Made by a program: the position numbers and the translations under genes
Source: an uncultured Porphyromonas sp.
GTDB taxonomy: Bacteria; Bacteroidota; Bacteroidia; Bacteroidales; Porphyromonadaceae
Assembly: GCF_938023125.1 (NCBI RefSeq)
Contig: NZ_CALHDW010000003.1
Coordinates: 47,481-111,480 of the forward strand
DNA length: 64,000 bases
Reading direction: 5' to 3'
The notes under the pieces: generated by a model
The model's input: only the letters and a program-made list of their open reading frames with translations
The model's database searches: none
What the model was told of the DNA's origin: nothing
Shown here: positions 18,198 to 27,740 of the stretch, one piece after another
How the letters are laid out: the number at the start of each line of letters is the position of its first letter
Numbering within the stretch: position 1 is the first letter of the stretch

Positions 18198-19382
18198 ATG
18201 AATCGTACAATCCTAAAGCGTCTCCTAGTTATAGGAGTCTCCGTTATTATTTCCACGCTTACCCTCGTGGCCCAAACCGAAGTACAAGAGCAACGCTTCA
18301 ACGCAGTTACCACCTCTGTACCCTCACTCCACATCTCTCCGGGTGCTCGTGCTGCGGGTATGGGAGATGTTGGTGTAAGCTCTACTCCCGATGTTAATTC
18401 GCAGTATTACAACCCCTCTAAGTACGCTCTACTATCGAGCAAGGCCGGAGTGAGTTTCACCTACACCCCATGGCTTGCCAAGTTGGTAAACGATATCAAA
18501 CTAATGGAGCTCACCGGGTACTACAAGATTGGTAGCGAAAACAACCAAGCTCTTAGTGCCTCTCTACGTTTCTTCTCGCTTGGTACCATTCGTACTTTCG
18601 ACGACCTCGCACGCTCTCTAGGGGAGGCTCATCCTAACGAGTTTGCTCTAGACTTTGGTTACTCGTTGCAGATAACCTCCGATTACTCCATGGGGGTTGT
18701 GCTCCGTTATATCCGTAGCGATCAAAACACCGCAAGTAGCACGGGAGAAAATCGTGCGGGCAACGCCTTTGCTGCCGACATTGCCGGTTATCTAACAAAG
18801 TACTTCGTGGCCGGAGACTCTGAGCCTCTCTGGACTTTTGGCTTCAACGTTAGCAACATCGGTACCAAGATATCTTATGGTGGCAATCAGTCTATGTTTA
18901 TCCCTACCAACCTACGTATCGGTACGGGTATTCTCTATCCCTTCGACGACTACAACGCCCTCTCTCTCAATATTGAGGCCAACAAACTGCTGGTTCCCAC
19001 GCCTCCTATCAAGGATCCTACCAAGCCGGAAGAATATGCACGTAAGATAGAAGAGTACCAAAAAACCTCCTCTATTGCCGGCATCTTCAAGTCGTTTGGC
19101 GATGCCCCCGGGGGATTTAAGGAAGAACTCCAAGAGATAAACCTAGGTATCGGAGCCGAGTATAGCTACAACAATCGCTTCTTCCTCCGTGCCGGTTATC
19201 AGTACCAACACCCCAATAAGGGGAACCTACAATACTTTACAGCAGGTGCGGGGTTCAAGATGAGCGTCTTCAGTCTCGATGCCTCTTACCTAATATCAGC
19301 AGTCCCCAGCAACCCTCTGGATCAGACGCTGCGCTTCTCGCTCTCCTTTGACATGGATGGGATTCGCAACCTCCTTCGCTAA
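18198..19382 (+). CDS. porV: Type IX secretion outer-membrane protein PorV (LptO)
   Basis: A 394-residue outer-membrane barrel protein of the FadL-like PorV family. The signal peptide ends near LTLVAQTE. The mature N-terminus has the diagnostic block SLHISPGARAAGMGDVGV and then VNSQYYNPSKYALL. It ends in FSLSFDMDGIRNLLR, alternating strand residues. PorV carries type IX substrates from the translocon to PorU for processing and anchoring. The porU-porV neighbourhood is conserved in Porphyromonas. ispF starts 35 bases after the stop. Confidence 0.95.
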   Translation: MNRTILKRLLVIGVSVIISTLTLVAQTEVQEQRFNAVTTSVPSLHISPGARAAGMGDVGVSSTPDVNSQYYNPSKYALLSSKAGVSFTYTPWLAKLVNDIKLMELTGYYKIGSENNQALSASLRFFSLGTIRTFDDLARSLGEAHPNEFALDFGYSLQITSDYSMGVVLRYIRSDQNTASSTGENRAGNAFAADIAGYLTKYFVAGDSEPLWTFGFNVSNIGTKISYGGNQSMFIPTNLRIGTGILYPFDDYNALSLNIEANKLLVPTPPIKDPTKPEEYARKIEEYQKTSSIAGIFKSFGDAPGGFKEELQEINLGIGAEYSYNNRFFLRAGYQYQHPNKGNLQYFTAGAGFKMSVFSLDASYLISAVPSNPLDQTLRFSLSFDMDGIRNLLR

Positions 19383-19417
19383 GAGCGCTCCCCAATAAAC
19401 CTAAATACGATTGCGAT

Positions 19418-19897
19418 ATGAGTTGTCCCTTCTCCGTTGGTACGGGCTTCGATGTACATAGACTAGCAGTAGGATACCCCCTACATATCTGCGGAGTAGA
19501 AATCCCCTACGAGATGGGATTGGAAGCACACTCCGATGGGGATGTGGCCCTCCATGCCCTCTGCGATGCCCTCTTGGGAGCTGCGGCCTTGGGCGATATT
19601 GGCTACCACTTCCCGCCTAGCGACGATAGTTACAAGGGGATAGATAGTCGTATTTTGTTGGAGCGTGTAGCGGCGTTGATTGCCTCCGAGGGCTGGAGCA
19701 TTGGCAATATAGACCTCGTAATCATAGCACAGGCTCCCAAGATGCTTCCCTATATCGAGGCCATGAAGGCGAGTATCGCTGCCATTTTGGGCAAAGAGGT
19801 ACGTATCTCTATAAAAGCAACAACCACAGAACATTTAGGCTACACAGGGCGGAAAGAGGGAATTGCCGCCCAAGCTGTAGCTCTCCTATATCGATAA
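19418..19897 (+). CDS. ispF: 2-C-methyl-D-erythritol 2,4-cyclodiphosphate synthase
   Basis: A 159-residue enzyme of the non-mevalonate isoprenoid pathway. It cyclises CDP-methylerythritol 2-phosphate. The metal site residues are in GTGFDVHRL (Asp12, His14), and the family blocks AHSDGDVALHALCDALLGAA, GDIGYHFPPSD and ATTTEHLGYTGR are all present. Normal length. It lies between porV and purB with gaps of about 35 bases on both sides, so it may share a transcript with them. Confidence 0.97.
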   Translation: MSCPFSVGTGFDVHRLAVGYPLHICGVEIPYEMGLEAHSDGDVALHALCDALLGAAALGDIGYHFPPSDDSYKGIDSRILLERVAALIASEGWSIGNIDLVIIAQAPKMLPYIEAMKASIAAILGKEVRISIKATTTEHLGYTGRKEGIAAQAVALLYR

Positions 19898-19933
19898 AAA
19901 AGTCTTCTATCCCTCATCATTATCAATTTGTTT

Positions 19934-21274
19934 ATGTCTCTCGATAGTCTTCTTGCACTTACCCCCCTTGACGGTCGCTACCAATCCAAGACGCAAGACC
20001 TGCGTGGTTTTTTCTCCGAATATGCCCTAATTCGCTATCGCATTTGGGTTGAAATAGAATATTTTCTTGCCCTATCGGACGCACTTCCTCAGCTGCAAAA
20101 CAAAATAGACTCAGCCACAAAGGGACAGCTACGCGACCTCTACCGCACGCTCACCCCTGAAGAGGCTGCCAAAGTAAAGGAGATAGAGTCTGTAACCAAT
20201 CATGACGTCAAGGCCGTTGAATACTACATAAAAGAAGCTTTCGACGCCCTCAATCTATCGTGGGCTAAGGAGTTCGTGCATTTTGGACTCACCTCTCAAG
20301 ACATTAACAATACAGCCTTCCCGATGATGCTCCGTGGAGCCCTCAAAGAGGTTTTTGAGCCGGCTCTCTCTCGAGTATTGGAGCAACTCCGCAAATACTC
20401 TCACGAGTGGGCAGAAATCCCCATGCTGGCTCGGACGCACGGGCAACCCGCCTCCCCCACTCGCCTAGGCAAGGAGTTCGGGGTGTATGTGTACCGACTA
20501 GAGGAGCAATTGAAGCTCTATCATGCGATCCCCTTTGGGGCTAAATTTGGAGGCGCCACGGGTAACTTTAATGCCCACCACGTAGCCTACCCCGAGATCG
20601 ATTGGAAGCAGTTTGGCAACCATTTCGTAGCCTCTTTGGGACTCGAAAGAGAGCAAATTACAACCCAAATATCCAACTACGATCACCTGGCAGCTCTACT
20701 CGAAAGCATAGCGCGCATCAATACTATTTTGGTCGATCTTGCCCGAGACGTATGGATGTACATCTCCATGGGCTACTTCAAACAACGCATCAAAGCAGGC
20801 GAAGTTGGCTCCTCTGCCATGCCCCACAAGGTGAATCCGATTGACTTTGAAAACGCAGAGGGCAATCTTATGCTCTCTAGTTCGATAGCTCTATTCTTGG
20901 CATCGAAGCTCCCTATATCTCGCCTACAACGCGACCTTACGGACTCTACCGTTATCCGCAACGAAGGACTACCCTTGGGCTACACCCTCATTGCCTTAAA
21001 GAGCCTCGAGAAGGGACTCGGAAAGATCCTTCTAAACGAAGATGCCATCGCCCACGACTTGCAGAGCAACTACGAAGTGGTAGCAGAAGCCCTACAAACC
21101 ATACTGAGAAGAGAAGGATACCCCAATCCTTACGAAACGCTAAAGCAACTCACACGTACGGGCGAAGCCATGACCGCCGAGAGCATCCATCGCTTTATTG
21201 ACACGTTGGATGTAGCCCCAAGCATCAAAGAAGAAATGCGGGCAATTTCTCCCCAAACCTACGTAGGTATATAA
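19934..21274 (+). CDS. purB: Adenylosuccinate lyase
   Basis: A 446-residue enzyme of the fumarase/aspartase fold that acts twice in purine synthesis, releasing fumarate from SAICAR and adenylosuccinate. The signature loop reads GSSAMPHKVNPIDFENAEGN; other active-site blocks are TNHDVKAVEY, FGLTSQDINNTA and ARTHGQPASPT. I chose ATG 19934 (MSLDSLLALTPLDGRY); an upstream TTG adds only two residues. The short C-terminal domain resembles the E. coli-type enzyme. Confidence 0.96.
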   Translation: MSLDSLLALTPLDGRYQSKTQDLRGFFSEYALIRYRIWVEIEYFLALSDALPQLQNKIDSATKGQLRDLYRTLTPEEAAKVKEIESVTNHDVKAVEYYIKEAFDALNLSWAKEFVHFGLTSQDINNTAFPMMLRGALKEVFEPALSRVLEQLRKYSHEWAEIPMLARTHGQPASPTRLGKEFGVYVYRLEEQLKLYHAIPFGAKFGGATGNFNAHHVAYPEIDWKQFGNHFVASLGLEREQITTQISNYDHLAALLESIARINTILVDLARDVWMYISMGYFKQRIKAGEVGSSAMPHKVNPIDFENAEGNLMLSSSIALFLASKLPISRLQRDLTDSTVIRNEGLPLGYTLIALKSLEKGLGKILLNEDAIAHDLQSNYEVVAEALQTILRREGYPNPYETLKQLTRTGEAMTAESIHRFIDTLDVAPSIKEEMRAISPQTYVGI

Positions 21275-21283
21275 ATAAATCAC

Positions 21284-21291
21284 TACCTTTG
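21284..21291 (+). promoter_or_regulatory. Promoter -7 box before the RluB-like gene
   Basis: TACCTTTG directly follows purB and would give a leader of about 235 bases before the ATG at 21533. The leader region has no recognisable gene. Confidence 0.5.
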
Positions 21292-21532
21292 TGAGGGTCT
21301 GTAGGAAAGGAATAAACAGAAAGCAGACAAAGCAATAGCCAAAGAATCAAGAAAAGTTTTTGATCAAGGGGCAAGATAGGATAGACAAACATCGCTCTAT
21401 TCCGTCTAGCGTGTTCCTTTTCATCATCTTGATTCCATACACGAGAGGTGTACGAGATCAAGACAAATATTTTATTAGGACAAAATAAAAAGAGTCTACA
21501 CTCACTCAAAAGTAGATCACTAAATTATCTGA

Positions 21533-22915
21533 ATGGAAAATAAAGACTCCTTCGAATCTGAAGAGAGAGAGTTCCAAAGACAGGAGAAGCTCTCCGGAGA
21601 GGCAGCATCTGGGAAGGAACAAGATGCCACGGCTTCAGATTCAAAAATCTCGAACGACGAGACTCGGGCCAAAACAAATATAGGAGGGCGCAAGCGTACG
21701 CGCACCCGGATTACACAAGCCACCGATCGCAAAAGTTGTATCCTTGTTTCCACCGATGAAGACAAGCATGGTAGCGCATCTATCATTAGTAGAAACAATG
21801 ATGCCACCCGTGTTGCGGCACAGCCAAAGGAGACCAATAATGACGAGGATTGGGATATATCGCTCGAAGGCATGTTTGCCAAACTATCACGCGAAGCCGA
21901 TGAAGTGATAGGGCGCACCATGCAAATGCTTGAGCAAGAAGAACCCGTACGCACCTCTTCACACCGCCCCCCCCACCACGTCCGTGAAAGAAATTCTTCG
22001 CAAGCAGGAGGGAGAGCAGACAATAGACCCATCTATCCTTTTGAGCGACAAAAGAAGCGTCATAGCGCAGAGCCACTCGAGGAAAAAACAGCCCATGATG
22101 CCCAAGCCTCCTCCAAGGGGAAGAAAAAGAAAAAGAAGAAAATTCAACGCAGACCGGAGGAGGTTATCTCTTATCCTGAGATGCCAGTGGATCCTAAGAC
22201 TCCGCTTCGTCTCAATAAGTTCTTGGCCAGCTCAGGCGTATGCTCTCGCCGTGTTGCCGACCAACTCATCGTGGAGGGGCACGTCTCTGTAAACGGAGAG
22301 GTGGTCACTCAACTAGGGAAGCACGTCACACGAGAAGACTTTATCTCGGTGGATGGGAAGCCCGTTTCCATTGAAAAGAAGATATACGTACTTCTGAACA
22401 AGCCACGCAACTGCGTAACTACCAGCAGCGATCCCGAGAAGCGACTCACAGCCATCGACTTGGTGCGTAATGCTTGTAGTGAACGTATCTATCCGGTAGG
22501 ACGCCTCGATAGAAACACCACAGGACTTCTCCTTCTTACCAACGATGGAGACCTAGCAGCAAAGCTCATGCACCCAAAGTACGAGAAGAAGAAAATCTAT
22601 CAAGTAACACTCGACAAACCCGTATCGGTAGAGCACATGCAACAAATTGCTTCGGGTATAGAGCTCGAAGATGGGGAAATCCATGCAGATGCTATCAGCT
22701 ATGTAGACGAAAACAATCTCGCCATTGTGGGTATCGAGATCCACTCGGGCCGTAACCGCATCGTGCGTCGTATCTTCAAGCACCTGGGCTATCGCGTCTA
22801 CAAACTCGATCGCGTTTACTTTGCCGGACTAACTAAAAGAGATCTACCTCGAGGCAGATGGCGTTACCTCACAGAGGACGAAGTACGCAATCTCCGCCAC
22901 GACTTCTACGAATAA
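21533..22915 (+). CDS. RluB/RsuA-type pseudouridine synthase with long N-terminal tail
   Basis: A 460-residue protein. Residues 1 to about 220 are charged and low in complexity, ending in a lysine run (KGKKKKKKKIQRR). An S4 RNA-binding domain follows (LRLNKFLASSGVCSRRVADQ, about 223-270). The pseudouridine synthase domain (about 285-450) has the catalytic Asp326 in GRLDRNTTGLLLLTNDG and the GRNRIVRRIF motif. It should modify 23S rRNA, as RluB does. Bacteroidetes homologues commonly have a basic tail, but one this long is notable. asnS follows 28 bases later. Confidence 0.9.
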   Translation: MENKDSFESEEREFQRQEKLSGEAASGKEQDATASDSKISNDETRAKTNIGGRKRTRTRITQATDRKSCILVSTDEDKHGSASIISRNNDATRVAAQPKETNNDEDWDISLEGMFAKLSREADEVIGRTMQMLEQEEPVRTSSHRPPHHVRERNSSQAGGRADNRPIYPFERQKKRHSAEPLEEKTAHDAQASSKGKKKKKKKIQRRPEEVISYPEMPVDPKTPLRLNKFLASSGVCSRRVADQLIVEGHVSVNGEVVTQLGKHVTREDFISVDGKPVSIEKKIYVLLNKPRNCVTTSSDPEKRLTAIDLVRNACSERIYPVGRLDRNTTGLLLLTNDGDLAAKLMHPKYEKKKIYQVTLDKPVSVEHMQQIASGIELEDGEIHADAISYVDENNLAIVGIEIHSGRNRIVRRIFKHLGYRVYKLDRVYFAGLTKRDLPRGRWRYLTEDEVRNLRHDFYE

Positions 22916-22943
22916 AATAGAGAGAGTATAACAATATCTGTAC

Positions 22944-24341
22944 ATGAAAAGATTGATGATTAAAGAGGTTATTGCCTCGCCTACATTAGATCAAGAAATC
23001 ACAGTTATGGGTTGGGTGCGTACGCGCCGTGGCAACAAAGCAGTAAGCTTCATTGCGCTCAACGATGGTAGCTGTATCCATAATCTACAAATCGTAGCAG
23101 ATCTGGCTCGCTTCTCACCCGAGGTTATGCAACAAATCACTACCGGGGCATCTCTGGCCGTGCGAGGTACTCTCGTTGCCTCTCAAGGTGCCGGGCAAAG
23201 CATCGAGCTACAAGCCAAGGAAATTACCATCTTTGGCACATGCGACCCCAATAGCTATCCTCTACAAAAGAAAGGACACTCTTTGGAGTTCCTCCGCGAT
23301 ATTGCCTATCTACGCCCCCGCACCAATACCTTCGGAGCTATATTACGTATCCGACACAATATGGCTATTGCCATCCACGACTTCTTCCACAAGAAGGGAT
23401 ACTACTATGTACACACCCCCATCATCACCTCTAGCGATGCCGAGGGAGCCGGGCAGATGTTCCGTGTAACGACTCTAAACCTAGACAAGTTACCCCTTAA
23501 CAAGGACGGCGAGGTAGATTACAAAAAAGACTTCTTTGGCAAACCTACCGCCCTCACCGTCTCCGGACAGCTCGAGGGGGAACTTGCCGCTCTTGCCCTT
23601 GGTGGTATCTACACTTTCGGTCCCACCTTCCGTGCAGAAAACTCCAATACTCCTCGCCACCTTGCCGAGTTTTGGATGATTGAGCCCGAGATTGCCTTCT
23701 TCGATGTACACGACAACATGGACCTCGCAGAGGAGTTTACCAAGCATTGCGTACAGTGGGCGCTTGATAATTGTGCAGACGACCTCGCCTTCCTCTCAGA
23801 GCACTTTGATAAGGATCTGATGGATCGTCTTCGCTTCGTTCTCGCCAATAGCTACGAACGCATCACCTATACACAAGGGATCGAAATCCTCGAAAAGGCC
23901 ATTGCCGAAGGGCGTAAATTTGAATTCCCCGTGTACTGGGGCGTAGACCTTGCCAGTGAACACGAGCGCTATCTCGTAGAGAAATACTTCCAAAAGCCCG
24001 TGATCATGACCGACTATCCGAAGGAGATTAAAGCCTTCTATATGAAGCAAAATGAGGATGGGAAGACGGTACGAGGCATGGACGTTCTCTTCCCGCTAAT
24101 CGGAGAGATTATCGGTGGTAGTGAGCGTGAAGCTGACTTTGAAAAACTTCGCACTCACGCTCAAGAGATGGGTGTACCCGAGAAAGATATTTGGTGGTAT
24201 CTAGATACTCGTCGCTTTGGATCTGTACCTCATGCCGGCTTTGGATTAGGCTTCGAGCGTCTCCTCCTCTTCGTAACGGGGATGAGCAACATCCGCGATG
24301 TTATCCCCTTCCCTCGTACCCCGAATAATGCCGAATTCTAA
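22944..24341 (+). CDS. asnS: Asparaginyl-tRNA synthetase
   Basis: A 465-residue class IIb synthetase charging tRNA-Asn. The N-terminal OB-fold anticodon domain (VMGWVRTRRGNKAVSFIALNDGS, read in parts) is followed by class II motif 2 (FRAENSNTPRHLAEFWMIEPE) and motif 3 (GFGLGFERLLLFVTG). LTVSGQLEGE is the AsnRS-type loop. Full length. The presence of AsnRS means asparagine is charged directly. Confidence 0.97.
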   Translation: MKRLMIKEVIASPTLDQEITVMGWVRTRRGNKAVSFIALNDGSCIHNLQIVADLARFSPEVMQQITTGASLAVRGTLVASQGAGQSIELQAKEITIFGTCDPNSYPLQKKGHSLEFLRDIAYLRPRTNTFGAILRIRHNMAIAIHDFFHKKGYYYVHTPIITSSDAEGAGQMFRVTTLNLDKLPLNKDGEVDYKKDFFGKPTALTVSGQLEGELAALALGGIYTFGPTFRAENSNTPRHLAEFWMIEPEIAFFDVHDNMDLAEEFTKHCVQWALDNCADDLAFLSEHFDKDLMDRLRFVLANSYERITYTQGIEILEKAIAEGRKFEFPVYWGVDLASEHERYLVEKYFQKPVIMTDYPKEIKAFYMKQNEDGKTVRGMDVLFPLIGEIIGGSEREADFEKLRTHAQEMGVPEKDIWWYLDTRRFGSVPHAGFGLGFERLLLFVTGMSNIRDVIPFPRTPNNAEF

Positions 24342-24359
24342 TGAAATCAAAGAGAAAGC

Positions 24360-24404
24360 CAGCCTATCTTCCCTACCTAATAGGGCAATAGGGCTGCTTT
24401 TTCT
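24360..24404 (+). terminator. Probable terminator after asnS
   Basis: CAGCCTAT (24360-24367) pairs with ATAGGGCTG (24388-24396) with one bulged base, followed by CTTTTTCT. Confidence 0.55.
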
Positions 24405-24477
24405 GGATAAAGATTTCTCCGATTCAGCAATAATTGCTTAATTTGCACTCAGAACAAAATAGATAGTACAGAGCTAT

Positions 24478-24654
24478 ATGAACAATCTCCAAAAGTATCT
24501 CGGATCAATACTCCTCCTCATCGGAGTGTTAGTTATCGCTATACCCCACTTCTTAGATAAGACGAGCAATGTTACATTGGGCGGTGGCTTAGGCTTAGTT
24601 ATCATTGGGTTTCTTGCCCATATCTTCCTCAATAGAAAAGCCGGAGCAGAGTAA
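24478..24654 (+). CDS. Small two-helix membrane protein (58 residues)
   Basis: A short open frame MNNLQKYLGSILLLIGVLVI... ending RKAGAE. It has two hydrophobic segments (about residues 8-26 and 34-52) separated by a short polar loop, with a positively charged C-terminus, so it should be an integral inner-membrane protein. Similar tiny two-helix proteins are common in Bacteroidales, with no known function. It sits between the asnS terminator and a hairpin at 24726-24769, so it looks like a separate transcription unit. A weak promoter-like TTAATTTG lies about 30 bases upstream. Confidence 0.65.
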   Translation: MNNLQKYLGSILLLIGVLVIAIPHFLDKTSNVTLGGGLGLVIIGFLAHIFLNRKAGAE

Positions 24655-24725
24655 TAGGCTCCTCCTCTTTGTTGGGTGCAACTCCTCTCTTGAGGGGGGA
24701 TTGATCGTGTACCCATTCTCATAAA

Positions 24726-24769
24726 AATCCCCACTCCCTGCATTCTTTTCGATTGTAGGGGTGGGGATT
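24726..24769 (+). terminator. Hairpin after the small membrane protein gene
   Basis: AATCCCCAC (24726-24734) pairs with GTGGGGATT (24761-24769), with further pairing inside (CCCT / AGGGG). The run after it (GTCTTTC) is a weak U-tract. Confidence 0.6.
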
Positions 24770-24803
24770 GTCTTTCGTGAAACCATATAGATACAAATAT
24801 TAG

Positions 24804-24811
24804 TACCTTTG
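24804..24811 (+). promoter_or_regulatory. Promoter -7 box for the aspS operon
   Basis: TACCTTTG matches TAnnTTTG; the leader to the ATG at 24869 is about 50 bases. Confidence 0.65.
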
Positions 24812-24868
24812 TAACTAGGAATTGACAGCTCTCCTGATAGAGAGATTATAGGCTAATAGAAGAACAAA

Positions 24869-26629
24869 ATGTATAGGACAAACACGTGCGGAGAGCTCCG
24901 CAAAGAACACATAGGTAGAGAGGTAACTCTAGCAGGTTGGGTAAGCAAACTTCGTAGAATGGGGGCTATGGCATTCCTCGATCTTCGCGATCGCTATGGC
25001 ATTACTCAACTCGTATTCGACTCTGCCCACCCCGAGCTCCAATCGGCTCTCGATGGTGTAGGGCGCGAATGTGTACTGCAAGCCACCGGCGTGGTGCGTG
25101 AGCGGTCTGCCAAAAACGACAAGATAGCAACAGGGGATATTGAGCTAGAGGTAACAAGCTGCCGAGTACTCAATCCTTCGGAAGTACCTCCCTTTACCAT
25201 CGAAGACAACTCCGACGGTGGGGACGACCTCCGCATGAAGTATCGCTATCTCGACCTCCGTCGCGACCCCGTAAAGCGCAACATTGAGCTACGCCACCGC
25301 ATGGCTCTCCTTACTCGCAATTACCTAGATCGTTTAGGATTTTTGGAGATCGAGACCCCTATGCTCATCAAGTCGACTCCCGAAGGAGCCCGCGACTTTG
25401 TGGTGCCTTCACGTATGAATCCGAATGAATTCTACGCACTCCCCCAATCGCCTCAAACCTTCAAACAGCTATTGATGGTGGCTGGGATGGATCGTTACTT
25501 TCAGATCGTAAAGTGCTTCCGTGATGAGGACCTTCGTGCCGATCGTCAGCCCGAATTTACACAGATAGACTGCGAGATGAGCTTTGTAGATCAAGAGGAT
25601 ATCCTCACAGTCTTCGAGGGACTTGCCGTAGAGCTTTTCAGCAAAATACGTGGAGTAAATCTCGCTACCCCCTTCCGCAGAATGAGCTGGCACGAAGCCA
25701 TGAATAGTTATGGAAGTGATAAACCGGACCTCCGCTTCGGGATGCCCATCCGTGAGATTACATCTCTCACCCAAGGGCATGGCATGAGCCTTATGGACGA
25801 AGCCGCCTACGTGGGAGCTATTGCCGTGGAGGGAGCCTCTGAGTACACGCGTAAACAGATTGACGCACTTACAGACTATGTAAAGCGCCCCCAAGTTGGT
25901 GCAAAGGGGCTTATCTGGATCAAGTGCAATACCGATGGCTCGTTCAAGAGTTCCGTGGACAAATTCTTCGACGCTGATGCGCTCAAAGCAATAGCTCAGG
26001 CAGCAGAGGCAAAGAGTGGAGACCTCGTCCTCATACTACTCGGCACGGAACGTTACAGTGTGCTCAAGCAATTGGGTACACTCCGCCTGCACGTAGCCGA
26101 CCTTGCTGGGCTCAAAGATCCCAACAAATTTGAGTGCTTGTGGGTTGTGGACTTCCCCCTACTCGAGTGGGACGAAGAGACGCAACGCTTCTACGCAATG
26201 CACCACCCCTTCACCTCCCCCAAGCCGGAAGATATTTCACTCCTCTCCACCGATCCCGGAGCCGTACGCGCCAATGCTTACGACATGGTGATCAACGGTG
26301 TAGAAGTTGGTGGGGGATCTATCCGTATCCACGACTCACAATTGCAGCATAAGATGTTTGAGGTACTTGGGTTTACCAAGGAGAAGGCCGAGGAGCAATT
26401 CGGCTTCTTGATGAACGCCTTCAAGTACGGAGCACCTCCCCACGGAGGGGTAGCATTCGGGCTTGACCGCTGGGTTTCTATCATGGCTGGTCTAGACTCC
26501 ATCCGCGACTGCATTGCATTCCCCAAAAACAACGCCGGCCGTGATGTAATGATTGATGCCCCCTCGGCCATCGATCAGGTACAACTTGATGAACTCAACC
26601 TCATCCTCCGCCCGGCCAAAGAGCAGTAA
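24869..26629 (+). CDS. aspS: Aspartyl-tRNA synthetase
   Basis: A 586-residue bacterial-type class IIb synthetase. It has the anticodon OB-fold (VTLAGWVSKLRRMGAMAFLDLRDR, read in parts), motif 2 (CFRDEDLRADRQPEFTQID), the bacterial insertion domain (about 280-420) and motif 3 (GVAFGLDRWVSIMAG). Start MYRTNTCGELR is the family start. The next gene follows after 8 bases. Confidence 0.97.
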   Translation: MYRTNTCGELRKEHIGREVTLAGWVSKLRRMGAMAFLDLRDRYGITQLVFDSAHPELQSALDGVGRECVLQATGVVRERSAKNDKIATGDIELEVTSCRVLNPSEVPPFTIEDNSDGGDDLRMKYRYLDLRRDPVKRNIELRHRMALLTRNYLDRLGFLEIETPMLIKSTPEGARDFVVPSRMNPNEFYALPQSPQTFKQLLMVAGMDRYFQIVKCFRDEDLRADRQPEFTQIDCEMSFVDQEDILTVFEGLAVELFSKIRGVNLATPFRRMSWHEAMNSYGSDKPDLRFGMPIREITSLTQGHGMSLMDEAAYVGAIAVEGASEYTRKQIDALTDYVKRPQVGAKGLIWIKCNTDGSFKSSVDKFFDADALKAIAQAAEAKSGDLVLILLGTERYSVLKQLGTLRLHVADLAGLKDPNKFECLWVVDFPLLEWDEETQRFYAMHHPFTSPKPEDISLLSTDPGAVRANAYDMVINGVEVGGGSIRIHDSQLQHKMFEVLGFTKEKAEEQFGFLMNAFKYGAPPHGGVAFGLDRWVSIMAGLDSIRDCIAFPKNNAGRDVMIDAPSAIDQVQLDELNLILRPAKEQ

Positions 26630-26637
26630 ATCCTTAG

Positions 26638-27735
26638 ATGCCTACCCATCTCGATATAATTGCAGCCCTAGAAGAAGTTTGCCCCTTGTCTCTACAGGAG
26701 ACTTGGGACAATAGCGGCTGGCAAGTAGGTAACCCACAGCTCGAATGCACTGGGGCCATGCTTTCCGTAGAGGCAACCGAAGCCACTGTACAAGAGGCTC
26801 TGGAGGCCGGCTGTAATCTCCTTATTACCCATCATCCCCTACTCTTCCATCCTCTCAAACGCATCGGGTGTCAGACCTACCAAGAGCGCACCGTTGCTCT
26901 CGCCCTCAAGCATGATGTAGCCATCTATTCGGCTCATACCAATGCGGATAATGCAGCTAAAGGTATTAACTACTACCTAGCCGAGCGGCTACACCTGCAA
27001 CAGATACGCGTCCTTGTAGCGCAGCCTTGCAACCTTTACAAGCTATCGGTTATGGTGCCCACCGCCTCTGCGCCCGAAGTGGAGAGTGCCATGTGTGCCG
27101 CAGGAGCAGGCAGATTGGGGTGCTACGATAGTTGTTCATTTTCGGTAGAGGGGCGAGGGCATTTTCGTCCATTGGAGGGAGCGAATCCCGCAATTGGCTC
27201 TCTAGGAGAACTGGAGGAGGTGATAGAAACTCAAATTTCTCTCCTTGTTGAGCCTCATCTCGTCCACAATGTAATACAAGCAATTTACGCCACTCATCCC
27301 TACGAAGTACCCGCTTACGAACTCATTTCGCTAGCAACTCCACAAAACAAAATTGGCACAGGTGTCATCGGCGAACTACCCCATCCCATAAGCGAAGAAG
27401 AGTTCCTAAAAAAAGTATCTCAGTGGCCTGAGGTTGAGCATGTTGCCTACTCTCGTCCTTTGGGGAAGGCGATCTCTCGCGTTGCTCTGTGCGGTGGAAG
27501 TGGAGGGAGTTTCCTATCCAATGCGATTGCACAGCATGCCGATGTGTACCTCACCGGCGAAGCAAAATACAACGACTACCTAGATGCGGCCGGTCATCTC
27601 CTCTTTGTCACCATCGGACATCACGAGAGCGAATCTGTTGCCCGCAGGCTATTTAGCGACATTATCTCGGCAAAATTCCCTAACTTTGTGCTTCGAGAGT
27701 CGTTGTACGACAATAATCCGGTTAATCACCTATAA
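26638..27735 (+). CDS. NIF3-like dinuclear metal centre protein
   Basis: A 365-residue protein of the NIF3/YbgI family. Metal ligands are in ITHHPLLFHPLK and AHTNAD near the N-terminus and in TIGHHESE near the C-terminus. Residues about 125-235 form the inserted domain (PII/CutA-like) found in longer family members; the LCGGSGGSF block is also typical. The family is widespread; GTP cyclohydrolase-like roles have been proposed but the true substrate is not settled. It lies between aspS and the zinc-ribbon gene with gaps of 8 and 5 bases, so the three form one operon. Confidence 0.9.
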   Translation: MPTHLDIIAALEEVCPLSLQETWDNSGWQVGNPQLECTGAMLSVEATEATVQEALEAGCNLLITHHPLLFHPLKRIGCQTYQERTVALALKHDVAIYSAHTNADNAAKGINYYLAERLHLQQIRVLVAQPCNLYKLSVMVPTASAPEVESAMCAAGAGRLGCYDSCSFSVEGRGHFRPLEGANPAIGSLGELEEVIETQISLLVEPHLVHNVIQAIYATHPYEVPAYELISLATPQNKIGTGVIGELPHPISEEEFLKKVSQWPEVEHVAYSRPLGKAISRVALCGGSGGSFLSNAIAQHADVYLTGEAKYNDYLDAAGHLLFVTIGHHESESVARRLFSDIISAKFPNFVLRESLYDNNPVNHL

Positions 27736-27740
27736 GTAAT

